Source: a virus. Taken from it: a stretch of DNA of 64,000 bases. The DNA is taken from IMG/VR virus record IMGVR_UViG_3300048672_000152, positions 29,453 to 93,452 of that record; one strand, written 5' to 3'. How positions within the stretch are numbered: position 1 is the stretch's first letter; each line of letters starts with the position of its first letter. Under the pieces are notes generated by a model. The model did not search any database. It saw only the letters and a list, made by a program, of their open reading frames with translations, and had not been told where the DNA came from. Below are positions 63,920 through 64,000 of the stretch, piece after piece. A program made the translations under genes and the position numbers.

Positions 63920-64000
63920 TTAATATTTCACTTTATTACTACGACCAATACTTGCTACAGCAAATCCGTACATCACTACAGCTATGAACACTTGACTAAC
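63920..64000 (-). CDS. C-terminal end of a membrane-associated protein (partial)
   Basis: An open minus-strand frame enters from beyond the window and ends at 63920. The visible 26 residues (VSQVFIAVVMYGFAVASIG, then RSNKVKY) contain a hydrophobic segment and a basic end. Only the tail is visible; identity unknown. Confidence 0.5.
   Translation of the reverse strand, partial: VSQVFIAVVMYGFAVASIGRSNKVKY

Noticed and set aside
1-64000. Lysogeny functions, integrase, attachment site
   Set aside because: No tyrosine or serine recombinase motif, no CI/Cro-like pair and no convincing attachment core were seen; absence in this window does not exclude them elsewhere.

Overview
The window is a 64 kb piece of a tailed double-stranded DNA phage genome, A+T-rich and densely packed. 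The tail genes (sheath, tube, frameshifted assembly chaperone, tape measure, baseplate J and a small baseplate set) make it a contractile-tailed myovirus. The overlapping Rz/Rz1-like spanin pair with a lipobox points to a Gram-negative host. No integrase, lysogeny repressor or attachment site was seen, so a lytic life cycle is likely. The window is not the whole genome: coding sequences run off both ends and no full-size replicative DNA polymerase or helicase is present.

Layout. (1) 1-13.2 kb, minus strand: a leftward early operon of small genes, with a SLOG-fold protein, ATP-dependent DNA ligase, calcineurin-like phosphoesterase, ClpP-like protease, PhoH-like ATPase and a Dam-family methyltransferase homologue, interrupted by two HNH-type genes. 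(2) 13.2-16.3 kb, plus strand: divergent promoters, a compact family-A-like polymerase palm protein and small genes. (3) 16.3-18.7 kb: an RNA-rich zone with one clear tRNA-Met, two tRNA-like genes carrying extra hairpins or arms, a 100-nt RNA closed by a 14-bp helix, a C-rich hairpin element and a roughly 500-nt densely paired region. (4) 16.9-49.0 kb, plus strand: the late operon, running through terminase (large subunit split by an ORF-less group I intron), portal, protease, scaffold, capsid, neck, tail (with a -1 frameshift and an intron-split tape measure), baseplate, fibres and lysis genes, ending in a strong terminator. (5) 49.0-64 kb, minus strand: nucleotide and DNA metabolism, with NrdA (containing a 327-residue intein), NrdB, a glutaredoxin, a ThyX-like protein, a MazG-like protein, a DEDD exonuclease, a 5'-3' exonuclease, a single-stranded DNA binding protein and a likely Acb2 anti-CBASS protein.

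How the genes work together. The leftward blocks are early or middle functions that remodel nucleotide pools (ribonucleotide reductase, ThyX, MazG), process DNA (ligase, exonucleases, SSB) and probably counter host defence. The rightward block builds and releases virions. Host sigma70-like promoters can be read at the divergent early junction, before the RNA genes, before the terminase block, inside the tape-measure intron and before several leftward operons. Several of them overlap TGTACA palindromes.

Most unusual contents: a complete CheY-like receiver protein in the lysis region; the large unassigned structured RNA beside the terminase genes; the tRNA-like genes with inserted hairpins; the polymerase-like protein of about 430 residues; and a heavy load of intervening elements (seven HNH-type genes, two group I introns, one intein placed at the NrdA active-site cysteine). 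All functional calls rest on motif recognition by eye; no database search or folding program was run.
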